From Terrabacter sp. 28 (GTDB lineage: Bacteria; Actinomycetota; Actinomycetes; Actinomycetales; Dermatophilaceae), in NCBI GenBank assembly GCA_000955875.1, contig JYOE01000024.1, positions 62,568 to 126,567 on the forward strand: 64,000 nucleotides of DNA. The letters run 5' to 3'. Numbering within the stretch: position 1 is the stretch's first letter; each line of letters starts with the position of its first letter. The translations under genes and the position numbers were made by a program. Below the pieces are notes generated by a model. It had not been told where the DNA came from. It made no database searches and saw only the letters and a program-made list of their open reading frames with translations. Below are positions 17,765 through 25,976 of the stretch, one piece after another.

Positions 17765-17770
17765 TAGGCT
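17765..17770 (+). promoter_or_regulatory. -10 box (TAGGCT) of a leaderless hisE promoter
   Basis: TAGGCT ends 8 bases before GTG 17779, so hisE is probably transcribed separately from the rib operon and without a leader. Confidence 0.5.
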
Positions 17771-17778
17771 GGGCGACC

Positions 17779-18042
17779 GTGAAGAGCTTTGAGCAGCTGT
17801 ATGCCGAGCTGGCCGAGAAGGCGCAGACACGACCCGAGGGGTCGGGCACCGTCGCGCAGCTCGATGCCGGCGTCCACGCGATCGGCAAGAAGATCGTCGA
17901 GGAGGCGGCCGAGGTGTGGATGGCCGCCGAGTACCAGTCGAACGACGAGGCCGCCGAGGAGATCAGCCAGCTCCTCTACCATCTGCAGGTCCTCATGCTC
18001 GCCAAGGGCATCTCGCTCGACGACGTCTACTCCCACCTCTGA
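17779..18042 (+). CDS. hisE: Phosphoribosyl-ATP pyrophosphatase
   Basis: HisE removes pyrophosphate from phosphoribosyl-ATP, the second step of histidine synthesis. The 87-residue protein carries the all-alpha pyrophosphohydrolase pattern KKIVEEAAEVWMAAEY with EISQLLYHLQVLML after it; the acidic residues bind magnesium. It stands alone rather than fused to HisI and lies 14 bases before hisG, the enzyme that makes its substrate. Confidence 0.95.
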   Translation: MKSFEQLYAELAEKAQTRPEGSGTVAQLDAGVHAIGKKIVEEAAEVWMAAEYQSNDEAAEEISQLLYHLQVLMLAKGISLDDVYSHL

Positions 18043-18056
18043 GGACTTTTCACCCC

Positions 18057-18902
18057 ATGCTGCGAATCGCCGTGCCCAACAAGGGCTCCCTGTCCGATGC
18101 CGCCGTCGAGCTGCTGCGCGAGGCGGGCTACCGCACCCGTCGCGACAGCAAGGAGCTCGTGGTGACCGACGTCGAGAACGACGTCGAGTTCTTCTACCTC
18201 CGTCCCCGCGACATCGCCGTCTACGTCGGCTCCGGCACCGTCGACGCGGGCGTCACTGGCCGTGACCTGCTGCTCGACTCCGGCTCGTCCGCGGTCGAGG
18301 TCATGGCGCTCGGGTTCGGTGCGTCGACGTTCCGGTATGCCGGCAAGCCCGGCCACGTGAGCGACATCGCCGACATCGCCGGCAAGCGCGTCGCGACGTC
18401 GTACGCCGGTCTGGTGCGTTCCGACCTCGCCGCGCGCGGGCTCGCGGCCGACGTCGTACGCCTCGACGGCGCCGTCGAGACGGCCATCACCCTCGGCGTC
18501 GCCGACTGCATCGCCGACGTCGTCGAGACCGGCACGACGCTGCGGCAGCAGGGGCTCGAGGTGTTCGGCGAGCCGATCCTGCGTTCCGAGGCGGTGCTCA
18601 TCCGCGGCGACCGACCGGGCGAGGCCGCGGCCATCGAGGTGCTCCAGCGACGCATCGCCGGCGTCATCACCGCCCGCACGTACGTGATGCTCGACTACGA
18701 CTGCCCGAAGGACCTCGTCGACCGGGCGTGCGAGCTGACCCCGGGTCTCGAGTCGCCCACCGTCTCGTCGCTGCAGGACGACGCCTGGGTCGCGGTGCGC
18801 GCCATGGTGCCGCGGGTCGGGCGCAACCGCCTCATGGACGAGCTCTACGACCTCGGGGCCCGGGCGATCCTCGTCACCGACATCGCCGCCTGCCGGCTGT
18901 GA
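18057..18902 (+). CDS. hisG: ATP phosphoribosyltransferase, long form
   Basis: HisG joins ATP and PRPP, the first and feedback-controlled step of histidine synthesis. The protein opens MLRIAVPNKGSLSDAAVELL and has the PRPP-binding segment IADVVETGTTLRQQGLEV near residues 160-175. At 281 residues it is the long form, with a C-terminal regulatory domain that senses histidine (TARTYVMLDYDCPKDLVDRA onward). GAGGA precedes ATG 18057. The stop overlaps the next gene (GTGA). Confidence 0.96.
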   Translation: MLRIAVPNKGSLSDAAVELLREAGYRTRRDSKELVVTDVENDVEFFYLRPRDIAVYVGSGTVDAGVTGRDLLLDSGSSAVEVMALGFGASTFRYAGKPGHVSDIADIAGKRVATSYAGLVRSDLAARGLAADVVRLDGAVETAITLGVADCIADVVETGTTLRQQGLEVFGEPILRSEAVLIRGDRPGEAAAIEVLQRRIAGVITARTYVMLDYDCPKDLVDRACELTPGLESPTVSSLQDDAWVAVRAMVPRVGRNRLMDELYDLGARAILVTDIAACRL

Positions 18903-19483
18903 CCCGCGGCGGCGGTGATGACGAGATGACCGGGCAGCCGGCGGCGCCGCACGAGCCGGGGGACGTGCCTGACCCGCTCGCGCCGTTCCGTCCGCGGCGT
19001 GGTCGCGCGGTCGCCCTCGGCGTCGGCTGGGCCGCGCTCGCCGTCTTCGGCGCCATCGCGGTCGTCATGCCCGCGCAGGCCGACGGCCGTTGGGGTCTCG
19101 GTGACCGGCTCATGTTCTTCGGCCTCGGCGTCGCCGTGTCGTTCGTCGCCTGGCGCTACGCCTCGATCGTCGCGGTCCCCAGTCGTGAGGGCCTTGTCGT
19201 GCGCAACCTCGTGCTGACCCGCACCCTCGAGTGGGCCGAGGTCGTACGCGTGCAGTTCGGCGGAGGGGAGCCGTGGGTCAGCCTCGACCTGGAGGACGGC
19301 GACACGGTCGCGGTCATGGCGATCCAGAAGGCCGACGGTGACGTGTCCGGCAAGGAGGCCTCGCGGCTCGCCGCACTCGTCCAGGCCTTCGGGGAGACGA
19401 CGGAGCCCGGGGGATCGGGCCGGGCGGACGGTTCGGACGGCTCTGGCGACCCCGGCGGCCCTGACCTCCCGGAGGACTCGTGA
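18899..19483 (+). CDS. PH-domain membrane protein
   Basis: The 194-residue protein has two hydrophobic segments (about residues 35-55 and 65-85) followed by a bacterial PH-like domain containing VPSREGLVVRNLVLTRTLEW and ADVVRVQFGG-like strands. The C-terminus is low-complexity Gly/Ser/Asp. Such PH proteins often follow hisG in actinobacteria, and their role is unknown. It overlaps hisG and the next gene by four bases each, so it belongs to the same transcript. Confidence 0.75.
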   Translation: MTRGGGDDEMTGQPAAPHEPGDVPDPLAPFRPRRGRAVALGVGWAALAVFGAIAVVMPAQADGRWGLGDRLMFFGLGVAVSFVAWRYASIVAVPSREGLVVRNLVLTRTLEWAEVVRVQFGGGEPWVSLDLEDGDTVAVMAIQKADGDVSGKEASRLAALVQAFGETTEPGGSGRADGSDGSGDPGGPDLPEDS

Positions 19484-20031
19484 CGGGGGAGCCGACGCCC
19501 GAGCGCATGCGCCACGCCCTGGGCCACTTCGCGACGGGCGTGACGGTCGTGACCGGCTTCGCGGCGGACGGCGATCCTGTCGGCTTCGCGTGCCAGTCGT
19601 TCGCGTCCGTGTCGCTCCACCCACCACTCGTCCTCTTCTGCGCCGACCATCGCGGACGGTCCTGGCCGCGCATGCGCGACCAGGGGCGCTTCACCGTCAA
19701 CGTCCTGCGCCACGAGCAGCGCGAGCTGATCGGCCGTTTCGGGTCGACGGCCGGCGCGCGGTTCAAGGGGCTCGACTGGGAGCGGTCGGCACACGGTGGC
19801 CCGAGCCTGCCCGGTGTGCTGATGCGGGTCCATTGTGCCGTCGAGCAGGTGCACGTCGCCGGGGACCACGACGTCGTCGTGGGTCGCGTCGTGGAGCTGG
19901 AGGACGGGGAGTCCGGGCGGCCGATGCTCTTCTACCGCGGCCGCTTCACCGTCACCGAGCGGCGTACGTCCACGGGGGTCGACGAGGGCTCCGACGTGAC
20001 TCCCGAGCCGATGGACGACTACTGGGGCTGA
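19480..20031 (+). CDS. Flavin reductase-like (HpaC family) protein
   Basis: The 183-residue protein shows the flavin-reductase fold: RHALGHFATGVTVVTGF, FACQSFASVSLHPPLVLF and RFTVNVLRHEQRELIGRFG. Family members reduce FMN or FAD with NAD(P)H for partner monooxygenases. No partner monooxygenase is visible nearby, so the partner is elsewhere or the enzyme acts alone. GTG 19480 overlaps the PH-protein stop. Confidence 0.85.
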   Translation: MTGEPTPERMRHALGHFATGVTVVTGFAADGDPVGFACQSFASVSLHPPLVLFCADHRGRSWPRMRDQGRFTVNVLRHEQRELIGRFGSTAGARFKGLDWERSAHGGPSLPGVLMRVHCAVEQVHVAGDHDVVVGRVVELEDGESGRPMLFYRGRFTVTERRTSTGVDEGSDVTPEPMDDYWG

Positions 20032-20420
20032 GGCCCGCCCAAGGTGCAGCCTGTCCACGGCTGACTGTCACACAGGCCGCCGAACGGCTCCTCGCGGCGG
20101 CATCGGTCGGCGACACGCCCGAGGGCGTGTGGCCCGACAGCTGGCGATCTGGGCGCAGTGCGTTTCGGCGACTTCCCCGGCCAGGACGGTCCTTCGTTAC
20201 CGCCCCGAATGCGGAAACCTTGTTCCTGTCATGCCGATGAGCGCTAAAGGACCGGCACACGAGGAAGGGCGTTGCGGCTACGGTTTCAACGCGTCGCGGC
20301 GTTGGATGGGCCGACGCAACCAGCAGCCGGCACGACACGATCGCCGAACACTGTCGCGTGATTTGGCCGGCTCGGCCCGGGGTCCCCACTAGCGTGGCGG
20401 CGCAAGGACAGGGGGGCGTC
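20032..20420 (+). other. Intergenic stretch with one hairpin
   Basis: No convincing gene lies in these 389 bases. The only clear structure is a perfect inverted repeat at 20113-20130. A TAGCGT hexamer at about 20392 could serve as a -10 box for the next gene. Confidence 0.5.
20113..20130 (+). terminator. Perfect hairpin (ACACGCCC/GGGCGTGT)
   Basis: Eight-base arms are separated by GA. It lies 80 bases after the flavin-reductase stop and probably ends the hisEG transcript. No T-run follows, and an operator is an alternative. Confidence 0.4.
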
Positions 20421-21173
20421 ATGGGCCGGACTGGGGCCGTGGTCGGCAAAGCACTGCGCATCGCGCTCATCGTCATCGGCGTGGGCGTCGCCGGCTACCT
20501 CGCACTGATGATCCTGCTCTTCCACTCGCTGCAGGAGCCGTATCCGTATCTCAAGGTTTCCAACGAAAGCGGCCGCCCGCTGCTCATCGAGTACGCCGAC
20601 TCCGAGACACCCCCGGGCGTGGTGGGGCGTCGGGGTTCCCTCGTGTGGGGCACGAAGGGCTACTGGATGGCGAGCAGTAGCCACCAGTGCGAGCGGGACC
20701 GGCTGGTGGCTCGCGACCTGCAGGGCACCGTGGTCGCGCGTCGCGAAGGTGCCTGCAGCTCAGACACGTGGACCATCACCGGAGAAGGCCTGCCCCCACC
20801 ACCCCTCGAGCAGCGCGTGCCTGTCGGGCCGGACCAGGTCGAGGTCCGACTCATCTTGGGGGCCCACGGGACGGAGGACCCTGTGGTCGCGTGGTGGCGG
20901 GAGCTGCCACAGACCCTCAGTCGCGCCGGGGCCGGGGGCTTGCCTTCGGGAGTGGCCGTGTATGGCCCCTTCGTCGAGAACGGGCAGTTGACGATGTACG
21001 TCCAAGGGCCCTCTGCTGCAACGGTCTTGGAGTTTGCCCGCACCGGGCTCCTGCGCCCCTCACCCGGCAGGGTAGTCGCGTACGTCAGCGCCCCGGGTCA
21101 GCCGGCCCCGCAAACGGGAACGTCGGTGCTCCTCGAGGCCACGTCCCGACCGACGAACGCCCGAACTCGCTGA
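20421..21173 (+). CDS. Hypothetical single-pass membrane protein
   Basis: I do not recognise this 250-residue protein. A membrane segment occupies about residues 10-32 (LRIALIVIGVGVAGYLALMI), and the rest is predicted to lie outside the membrane. It contains two cysteines (near residues 93 and 114) that could form a disulfide, and proline-rich stretches. ATG 21421 is not meant: the start is ATG 20421, preceded by AAGGACAGGGGGG. It is the first gene of the accessory cluster whose spacers share a short repeat. Confidence 0.65.
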   Translation: MGRTGAVVGKALRIALIVIGVGVAGYLALMILLFHSLQEPYPYLKVSNESGRPLLIEYADSETPPGVVGRRGSLVWGTKGYWMASSSHQCERDRLVARDLQGTVVARREGACSSDTWTITGEGLPPPPLEQRVPVGPDQVEVRLILGAHGTEDPVVAWWRELPQTLSRAGAGGLPSGVAVYGPFVENGQLTMYVQGPSAATVLEFARTGLLRPSPGRVVAYVSAPGQPAPQTGTSVLLEATSRPTNARTR

Positions 21174-21210
21174 GAAGAGCCGAAGAAGTAGGCAGGGTGC
21201 ATCGTTCGCC

Positions 21211-21230
21211 TCTGCCGCCGATGGGATGCG
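21211..21230 (+). repeat. Spacer motif copy 1 (TCTGCCGCCGATGGG)
   Basis: First copy, the least conserved, between the genes ending at 21173 and starting at 21242. It shares TCTGCCGCCGAT with copy 4. Confidence 0.45.
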
Positions 21231-21241
21231 AGAGTGATGGG

Positions 21242-21547
21242 ATGACCGACGGCGTGGAGATGTCGCCAGGCTCGTGGGTGCCACCCGCTGGCATGCGGCC
21301 TGCCTGGAACTGGACGCCACCGTATGGGCTCACAGCCCGCTTGGATCAAGTGCCGCTCTGGGTCCGCATCTGGTTCCGGACACCGTTCGTGGACCGGTTC
21401 GCTCACTCCTGGATGTGGTACCACGGCGGCTGGGAGATCCTTTCGCCGCGTCCAAAGGGCCCAGACGACGCTGGAGATCGGTCGCCCCTCGTGCCGCAAC
21501 CTCCTCCGCCGACGCAACACCAAGCTCGCACGCAGGCCGACATGTAG
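21242..21547 (+). CDS. Small tryptophan-rich hypothetical protein
   Basis: A 101-residue reading frame starts at ATG 21242. Its middle part is rich in Trp, Pro and Arg (PAWNWTPPYGL, VPLWVRIWFRTP, SWMWYHGGWEIL), a composition unlikely by chance in this GC-rich DNA. The C-terminus is low-complexity and hydrophilic. No family is recognised. It lies between spacer copies 1 and 2. Confidence 0.5.
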   Translation: MTDGVEMSPGSWVPPAGMRPAWNWTPPYGLTARLDQVPLWVRIWFRTPFVDRFAHSWMWYHGGWEILSPRPKGPDDAGDRSPLVPQPPPPTQHQARTQADM

Positions 21548-21590
21548 GCGTCCGCTATTGCCGCGCTGAGGACGGCTACCCTCGTCCGAC

Positions 21591-21609
21591 TCTGCCGCTG
21601 ATCGGTCGA
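21591..21609 (+). repeat. Spacer motif copy 2 (TCTGCCGCTGATCGGTCG)
   Basis: Second copy. It differs from copy 4 at one base over eighteen and lies between two convergent genes. Confidence 0.5.
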
Positions 21610-21622
21610 CCCGATGACAGTG

Positions 21623-21928
21623 CTACTCGTCAGAGGCGCTACCCGACCGCGCGCGGGTCCAAGTGCCACCCACCTCGGGGCGCTCGGCTTCCTCGTCTTC
21701 ACCGAGGTCCAACACGTCAGCCAGCGTTGGATCAGCACTGATCGGATGACCGATTCCAACAACTCGGAAGTAGTCGGCATCGTCTGGGTGCTCGTCTCCG
21801 CAGAGAAAACACCACTCGCCATCGGACCGGTCGACGAGAAGGACCGGCCGTTCTCGACTGAAGACCTCGATACAGACGTATGACTTCAAGTTCGACGGGA
21901 TGCCGTGCTTGGCAAGAGGGTCGGACAC
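21623..21928 (-). CDS. Conserved hypothetical protein with CxxC motif
   Basis: The 101-residue protein contains VCIEVFSRERPVLLVDRSDG followed by WCFLCGDEHPDDADYFRVVG and the tail EVGGTWTR. This layout, with a WCFLCG pair and a VGxxW tail, recalls a small family often found in actinobacterial and proteobacterial accessory DNA. Its function is unknown; the cysteines may bind a metal. It is transcribed leftwards and lies between spacer copies 2 and 3. Confidence 0.7.
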   Translation of the reverse strand: MSDPLAKHGIPSNLKSYVCIEVFSRERPVLLVDRSDGEWCFLCGDEHPDDADYFRVVGIGHPISADPTLADVLDLGEDEEAERPEVGGTWTRARSGSASDE

Positions 21929-21977
21929 AACCCAAGACTTGCACGCACGACGTCACAACGTCAGCGAAGCGCGGTCA

Positions 21978-21996
21978 TGCCGCCGATCGGTCGTGC
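21978..21996 (+). repeat. Spacer motif copy 3 (19 bp)
   Basis: This copy is identical over 19 bases to copy 4 at 23004-23022 (TGCCGCCGATCGGTCGTGC). The two copies flank the LD-carboxypeptidase gene. The centre CCGATCGG is self-complementary. Confidence 0.6.
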
Positions 21997-21999
21997 AGA

Positions 22000-22950
22000 T
22001 CAGCGGGTTGATCCCGAGGGATGCCGGCGTAACGGCTCCAAGCAGAGGGCTGTTGAGAAGGTGGCGAGACCGTCGTCCGCATCGATCGTGCATGCAACGC
22101 CGAGCGGCGCCACCGCCGGGTTCGGGTCGTGCCCGTAGGGCAGGCCTGCGAGAACCGGCACAGCGAGCTCGTCGAGCCGGTCGCGCATCAGGTCGATGAT
22201 CGTCCAGCCCCGGTCGCTGTAGCCCTCGAACCCGGACAGCCATCCGATGGCGACTCCGACGATTCCATCCAACGCTCCAGCCATGAGCAGCTGGGTCAGG
22301 GCACGGTCGACGTGGCCGAGGCCGGCAGACCGGTTGATCTCCAGGAGCAGGACGTGCCCGCGCAGATCGAAATCGAGTACGCCCACGCTTCGGGCGAGCA
22401 TCTCCAGGTTCCCACCGAAGAGCGGCCCGCTCGCGCGACCGCGGGTGGTGAGCTCCCACCCGAGCTGGTGACGGTCTGCAGCGACTGCAGGGGGTGAACC
22501 GCCGCAGAGGACGTCCTTGACGACGTGCTGGTGGGCACCCGCCACGGCGCCGTGCAGCGACGGCACGCCGTGCCGGTGCCAGACTCTGTGCAGTGCCGTG
22601 ATGTCGCTGTACCCGACGAGCGGCTTGGGGTCTGCCTCGAGGGCGTGGACGTCGACCCCGTGCAGCAGACGAGAGCTGCCGCATCCACCCCGCAGCGTCA
22701 CGATCGCCCGGACGTCAGGGTTACGGATGGCCGCGTTCAAGTCCTCGAGCCGGTGACTGTCCGTGCCGGCGAGGTAGCCCCGCTTGTCGTGGACATGCGC
22801 GCCCAGCTTGGCGCGGAAGCCCCAGGCCTCGATCGTCGCGACGGTCTCCTCGATCTGGGCCGGCTCCAACCAGCTAGCCGGAGACACCAACGCGACCGTG
22901 TCGCCCGGCGTCAGGGCGGGAGGCAAGCGCGTGACCGACTCGGAGAGCAT
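22000..22950 (-). CDS. LD-carboxypeptidase, peptidase S66 family
   Basis: The 316-residue protein begins PALTPGDTVALVSPAS, typical of S66 peptidases. The nucleophile Ser lies in PLVGYSDITALH (about residue 116), the Glu in LLEINRSAG and the His in GLPYGHDPNPAVAPLG. Family members trim D-alanine from muropeptides or, as MccF, cleave microcin C and give self-immunity. No microcin genes are visible, so the role is open. It is bracketed by identical 19-base spacer repeats, unusual for a housekeeping gene. Confidence 0.88.
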   Translation of the reverse strand: MLSESVTRLPPALTPGDTVALVSPASWLEPAQIEETVATIEAWGFRAKLGAHVHDKRGYLAGTDSHRLEDLNAAIRNPDVRAIVTLRGGCGSSRLLHGVDVHALEADPKPLVGYSDITALHRVWHRHGVPSLHGAVAGAHQHVVKDVLCGGSPPAVAADRHQLGWELTTRGRASGPLFGGNLEMLARSVGVLDFDLRGHVLLLEINRSAGLGHVDRALTQLLMAGALDGIVGVAIGWLSGFEGYSDRGWTIIDLMRDRLDELAVPVLAGLPYGHDPNPAVAPLGVACTIDADDGLATFSTALCLEPLRRHPSGSTR

Positions 22951-23003
22951 CCACGCACCTTGCCATCCACGGCCGCGCTTCGGGCCTTCGAAACGCCCTC
23001 ATC

Positions 23004-23022
23004 TGCCGCCGATCGGTCGTGC
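23004..23022 (+). repeat. Spacer motif copy 4 (19 bp)
   Basis: Identical to copy 3. It lies upstream of the minus-strand carboxypeptidase gene and downstream of the 23092-23601 gene. Confidence 0.6.
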
Positions 23023-23091
23023 CGAGATCCGGACGGTCGGGACAGTGGGCTGTCTACGACGCGTTCACCCCTACTTGGCGCGGGTGACGGC

Positions 23092-23601
23092 TCAGGGGCG
23101 CTCCGGCGAGGGCCACTCGACCGTCATCGACCGGCCGACGCCGACGGCACGCCATGTGGCGGACAGTGAGTCGAGGCGCTCGAAAGCTCGATGCAGGTCG
23201 GGATCGCTGAGGTCAGTCCGGGGAGGGTCTTGGTGCACGTAGTGAATGCCCGGTACGTGGCCGCCGTGCCGCAGCCAGCGCGGATACACCTGGGCAGCAA
23301 GAGCCTCGGATCGACCCATGTCGGTTCCGGTGGTCCGGTTGCGCCGCTCGACCTGGCGAGCCCAGGCCTTGGTGCGCAGCTCCTCCGTTGGAACGAAGGT
23401 CCCCGCGTTACCGCCTGCAGCGAGCTGGCCGAAGATCCCGTCTCGCAGGCCGAACTCGTCCTCGACCACCCAGTGCACGAGGTCATGGGGAATCAGATCC
23501 GAGTAGCCGGGTGCCGGGTCCATGCGGAGGTCACCATGCAGGCTACGTAGCACGGCCACCGCATACCGACGCTGCCCCGTACGCTCGAACCTCACTTGCA
23601 T
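23092..23601 (-). CDS. Conserved hypothetical protein
   Basis: The 169-residue protein starts MQVRFERTGQRRYAVAVLRS and contains LIPHDLVHWVVEDEFGLRDG followed by IFGQLAAGGNAGTF. The HDLVHWVVE segment recalls a small uncharacterised actinobacterial family. The histidines and glutamates may bind a metal, but no function can be assigned. ATG 23601 is preferred over upstream starts because the conserved part begins there. It lies next to the IS110 element and is intact. Confidence 0.6.
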   Translation of the reverse strand: MQVRFERTGQRRYAVAVLRSLHGDLRMDPAPGYSDLIPHDLVHWVVEDEFGLRDGIFGQLAAGGNAGTFVPTEELRTKAWARQVERRNRTTGTDMGRSEALAAQVYPRWLRHGGHVPGIHYVHQDPPRTDLSDPDLHRAFERLDSLSATWRAVGVGRSMTVEWPSPERP

Positions 23602-23757
23602 GCCAGTGAAGGTAGCGGCTCGTTCCGTCTGCCACGAACAGTTTTTCGGGCCCCTCAACAGGTGTCGACCGAGACAGCTCGAGAGCCGTGTCTCATCTCC
23701 GTGTCAGCCAGGTGAGCCTGCCGCGGACGGGACGTCCGGATCTGGCTTCCCTCTGTG

Positions 23758-24954
23758 TCAAGTGCTCAATGCGTGCGCCTTTGAAGGTGTGGCCTTTCGG
23801 GGTGGCGGGGTCGGGCGTAGCGTCGGTCTTGCGGGTCCGGGAAGTGGCTGATCCGAAGTGTCGATGTGCGGGTGCAGGTCGACCGCGCTGGACTGAAGAG
23901 TCGCCCCGCAGTGCCCTCCCGGGCCCGTGTCGACTGTTCGCGCGTCGGCGACGAGGCGCCGGTACACGACGTCGGACAGACGCCGTTTGAGGCAGCGCAG
24001 TGCTTCCATCCTGGTCTTGCCGGCGGCGACCTTCCGCAGGAAGTACGCCCGGCCCGGGGTGTCGTGACGCAGCTGGACGATGGCCGCGATGTGCAGCACA
24101 TGGTTCATCCGCCGGTTCCCTGCCCGGGACAGGCGATGCCGGACCTGCTCCCCGGAAGACACGTCCAGCGGGGCGGTGCCGCTCCAGGAGGCGAACCGGT
24201 TCCGGTCCGCGAACCGGGCGATGTCCCCGACGTCGGCCAAGATCCGCGCGGCCCCTGCCGGTCCGACACCGGTGATCTCCATCAGGCTCGACCCGCGCCC
24301 CAGGACCGCGGCCCGTACCTCGGCCTTGATCGTCTTCAGCTTCGCATCGACCGCGACCAGGTCGGCCAGTTCCTCCGCGGCCATCCTGCGACGGGTCTTC
24401 CCGGCAATATCGCGTGGCCGCACCGACGCCAAGATCGCCTTGGCCTGAAATGCGGACAGGTCCCGCTTCCGTTGTCCTGGAACGAGTTCCGACAGCAACC
24501 GCTGCAACCGGTTCACCGTCTGCACCCGACGCTGGGCCAGCTCGTCGCGACGGTCGGCCAGCATCCGCAACGCCTCGAGCTCACCGTCAGGGGCCAGCTC
24601 ACGCAGCCCCGCGGTGCGCACCGCGACCATCGAGATGGAGTGCGCGTCCAGCGCGTCGGTCTTGCGGTTGTGGCCGGTGTCGAAGAGCCGAACCCTGGCG
24701 GCGAGCTTCGCCGGGACGTCCACGACCCGCTCACCGTCGGCGAGGAGCCGCTGGGCCAGTGGCCGGCCAGTCCCGTTGGCTCCCTCGACGGCCCATGTTC
24801 GCTGCGGCCACGTCCTCACGTAGCTGCGCATCGCGGCGTAGCCGGCCTTATCGGTCGTGAACCGGCCCGAGCCCAGCAGGTGGCCATGATGGTCGACGAC
24901 CTCGATGGTGGCCGACAGCTTGTGGGGATCGACCCCGATGATCACGCCCGTCAT
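23758..24954 (-). CDS. IS110-family transposase (DEDD recombinase)
   Basis: The 398-residue protein has the N-terminal DEDD RuvC-like domain (VIIGVDPHKLSATIEVVD; acidic residues again in KTDALDAHSIS) and the C-terminal Transposase_20 domain with the serine (MEITGVGPAGAARILADVG, FASWSGTAPLDVSSG). No frameshift is seen, so it may be active. The start MTGVIIGVDPHK at 24954 matches the family. Recombinases of this group are guided by a bridge RNA encoded in the non-coding end. Confidence 0.95.
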   Translation of the reverse strand: MTGVIIGVDPHKLSATIEVVDHHGHLLGSGRFTTDKAGYAAMRSYVRTWPQRTWAVEGANGTGRPLAQRLLADGERVVDVPAKLAARVRLFDTGHNRKTDALDAHSISMVAVRTAGLRELAPDGELEALRMLADRRDELAQRRVQTVNRLQRLLSELVPGQRKRDLSAFQAKAILASVRPRDIAGKTRRRMAAEELADLVAVDAKLKTIKAEVRAAVLGRGSSLMEITGVGPAGAARILADVGDIARFADRNRFASWSGTAPLDVSSGEQVRHRLSRAGNRRMNHVLHIAAIVQLRHDTPGRAYFLRKVAAGKTRMEALRCLKRRLSDVVYRRLVADARTVDTGPGGHCGATLQSSAVDLHPHIDTSDQPLPGPARPTLRPTPPPRKATPSKAHALST

Positions 24955-25190
24955 GGCGCCTCCTGCACTCCTCGAACCGGTAGGGAAAACGGCGAGGTGG
25001 GCAGTGCTACTACGAGCTGGGCAGTCCCCTCTTGAGCCACGCCTCGTCACGGTGCCCGACGAGGCGCAGTCCAGTTGAGAGCCACACCCGAGCGGGCCGG
25101 GTGGGCAGCCGCGATTGAGAGCGTCCCGCCGAGCACCTAGATCGAGTCTGGCCAGACATCGATCCTGCGTGAAGTCTCTTAGTAGCCGCG
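24955..25190 (-). ncRNA. Candidate IS110 bridge-RNA region
   Basis: The upstream non-coding end is rich in structure: a nine-pair stem at 25040-25066 with loop ACGGTGCCC, a CACCCG/CGGGTG stem at 25085-25103, and the near-perfect palindrome ATCGAGTCTGG..CCAGACATCGAT at 25141-25163. TGGGCAG occurs three times (24998, 25018, 25102) and TTGAGAGC twice (25075, 25115), as expected if target and donor guide loops repeat. In IS621, the studied IS110 element, this region encodes the bridge RNA. Exact RNA ends and guides are not resolved. Confidence 0.5.
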
Positions 25191-25240
25191 AATGGTGAGT
25201 GCACTGTGCGCTGCAAAGGTCGCCACTCGCCGCTTCGAGT

Positions 25241-25582
25241 TCACGGAGAGCTGTACTGCTCCCAAAGCTCGTGACGACGGGGACCTTCCACCGGCTTGGC
25301 GTCGAACGTCCGACCAGAGACTTCGAACGTGCCCTGTTCCAAGTCGGAGACGAAGTACCACTCGGGCCCGTAATCGTCCTCGGGCATGTCTTGGCGGCCA
25401 GCTAGCCAACAAACCTTGAACCACACGCTGTCGTGGTGCTTGCGGCCGAGCGGCCAGTACCGGAAGTGACTCACATTCGTGACGAGATGCGCTTCCACGG
25501 TGCCCTCATGACTCAGTTCCCAGACGGCATCACGGAAGGGGTCGAGTCGCGGGTTGCGAGGCAGAGCATCCTCGGTAGGCAT
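25241..25582 (-). CDS. Hypothetical protein
   Basis: The 113-residue protein from ATG 25582 contains NVSHFRYWPLGRKHHDSVWFK and an acidic, aromatic middle (MPEDDYGPEWYFVSDLEQG). I do not recognise the family. A longer start eight codons upstream is possible. It lies just outside the IS110 upstream end and is intact. Confidence 0.5.
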   Translation of the reverse strand: MPTEDALPRNPRLDPFRDAVWELSHEGTVEAHLVTNVSHFRYWPLGRKHHDSVWFKVCWLAGRQDMPEDDYGPEWYFVSDLEQGTFEVSGRTFDAKPVEGPRRHELWEQYSSP

Positions 25583-25976
25583 GGGACCTGGTCTACAGGA
25601 CCGCAAGGAACCCAGCGGGACGTTGACTCAGCGCCGCAGCAACTTCCTCAACTGGCGCGCGCAGGTGGTCCACGAGGGTGCGTTCGCGCTGCGTGGACAG
25701 CGCTTGGGGCCGCAAACGGCGCGGGCACGACCATGGATTTCGCCCGAGCCTCTGCGGCGGTCCCCCAACTCCTGCAGTCACACCCGCGCGCGGGTTGGCG
25801 GCCATCCTCCGAGACTGGACAGCCTCTTCCGGCGTGATGCGGGCCTCCGACCCTTGGCAAGCGGCTGCGCCAGAGGTGCAGACGTTTCATCGCAATGCCC
25901 TGACAGGTCGGAAGTGTCGGGGTCAGACTCTTGGCTGGGTGCCAAACCCGGTCCCCCGGACACTTGAGGTGGGTTG
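25583..25976 (+). other. Intergenic stretch before the subtilase gene
   Basis: About 390 bases hold no gene I can support. The last 65 bases contain a stem-loop ending at the ribosome-binding site of the subtilase gene (25912-25965). Confidence 0.5.
25912..25965 (+). promoter_or_regulatory. Stem-loop in the subtilase leader
   Basis: AAGTGTC (25912-25918) pairs perfectly with GACACTT (25959-25965), with GGGG/CCCC continuing inside after a bulge and a GGGT/ACCC hairpin within. The stem ends right before GAGGTGGG, the ribosome-binding site. A role in translation or mRNA stability is inference. Confidence 0.4.

Larger units (their letters stand above)
23700..25200 (-). mobile_element. IS110-family insertion sequence (ends approximate)
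   Basis: One intact IS110 transposase gene is flanked by about 60 bases on its downstream side and about 240 non-coding bases upstream, the IS110-group layout. Elements of this group have no terminal inverted repeats and make little or no target duplication, so the boundaries cannot be fixed from this window. The neighbouring genes at 23092 and 25241 are both intact, so insertion was intergenic. Confidence 0.8.

Noticed and set aside
20129..20392. Small plus-strand open frame of 87 codons
   Set aside because: No ribosome-binding site or family features; the composition looks non-coding.
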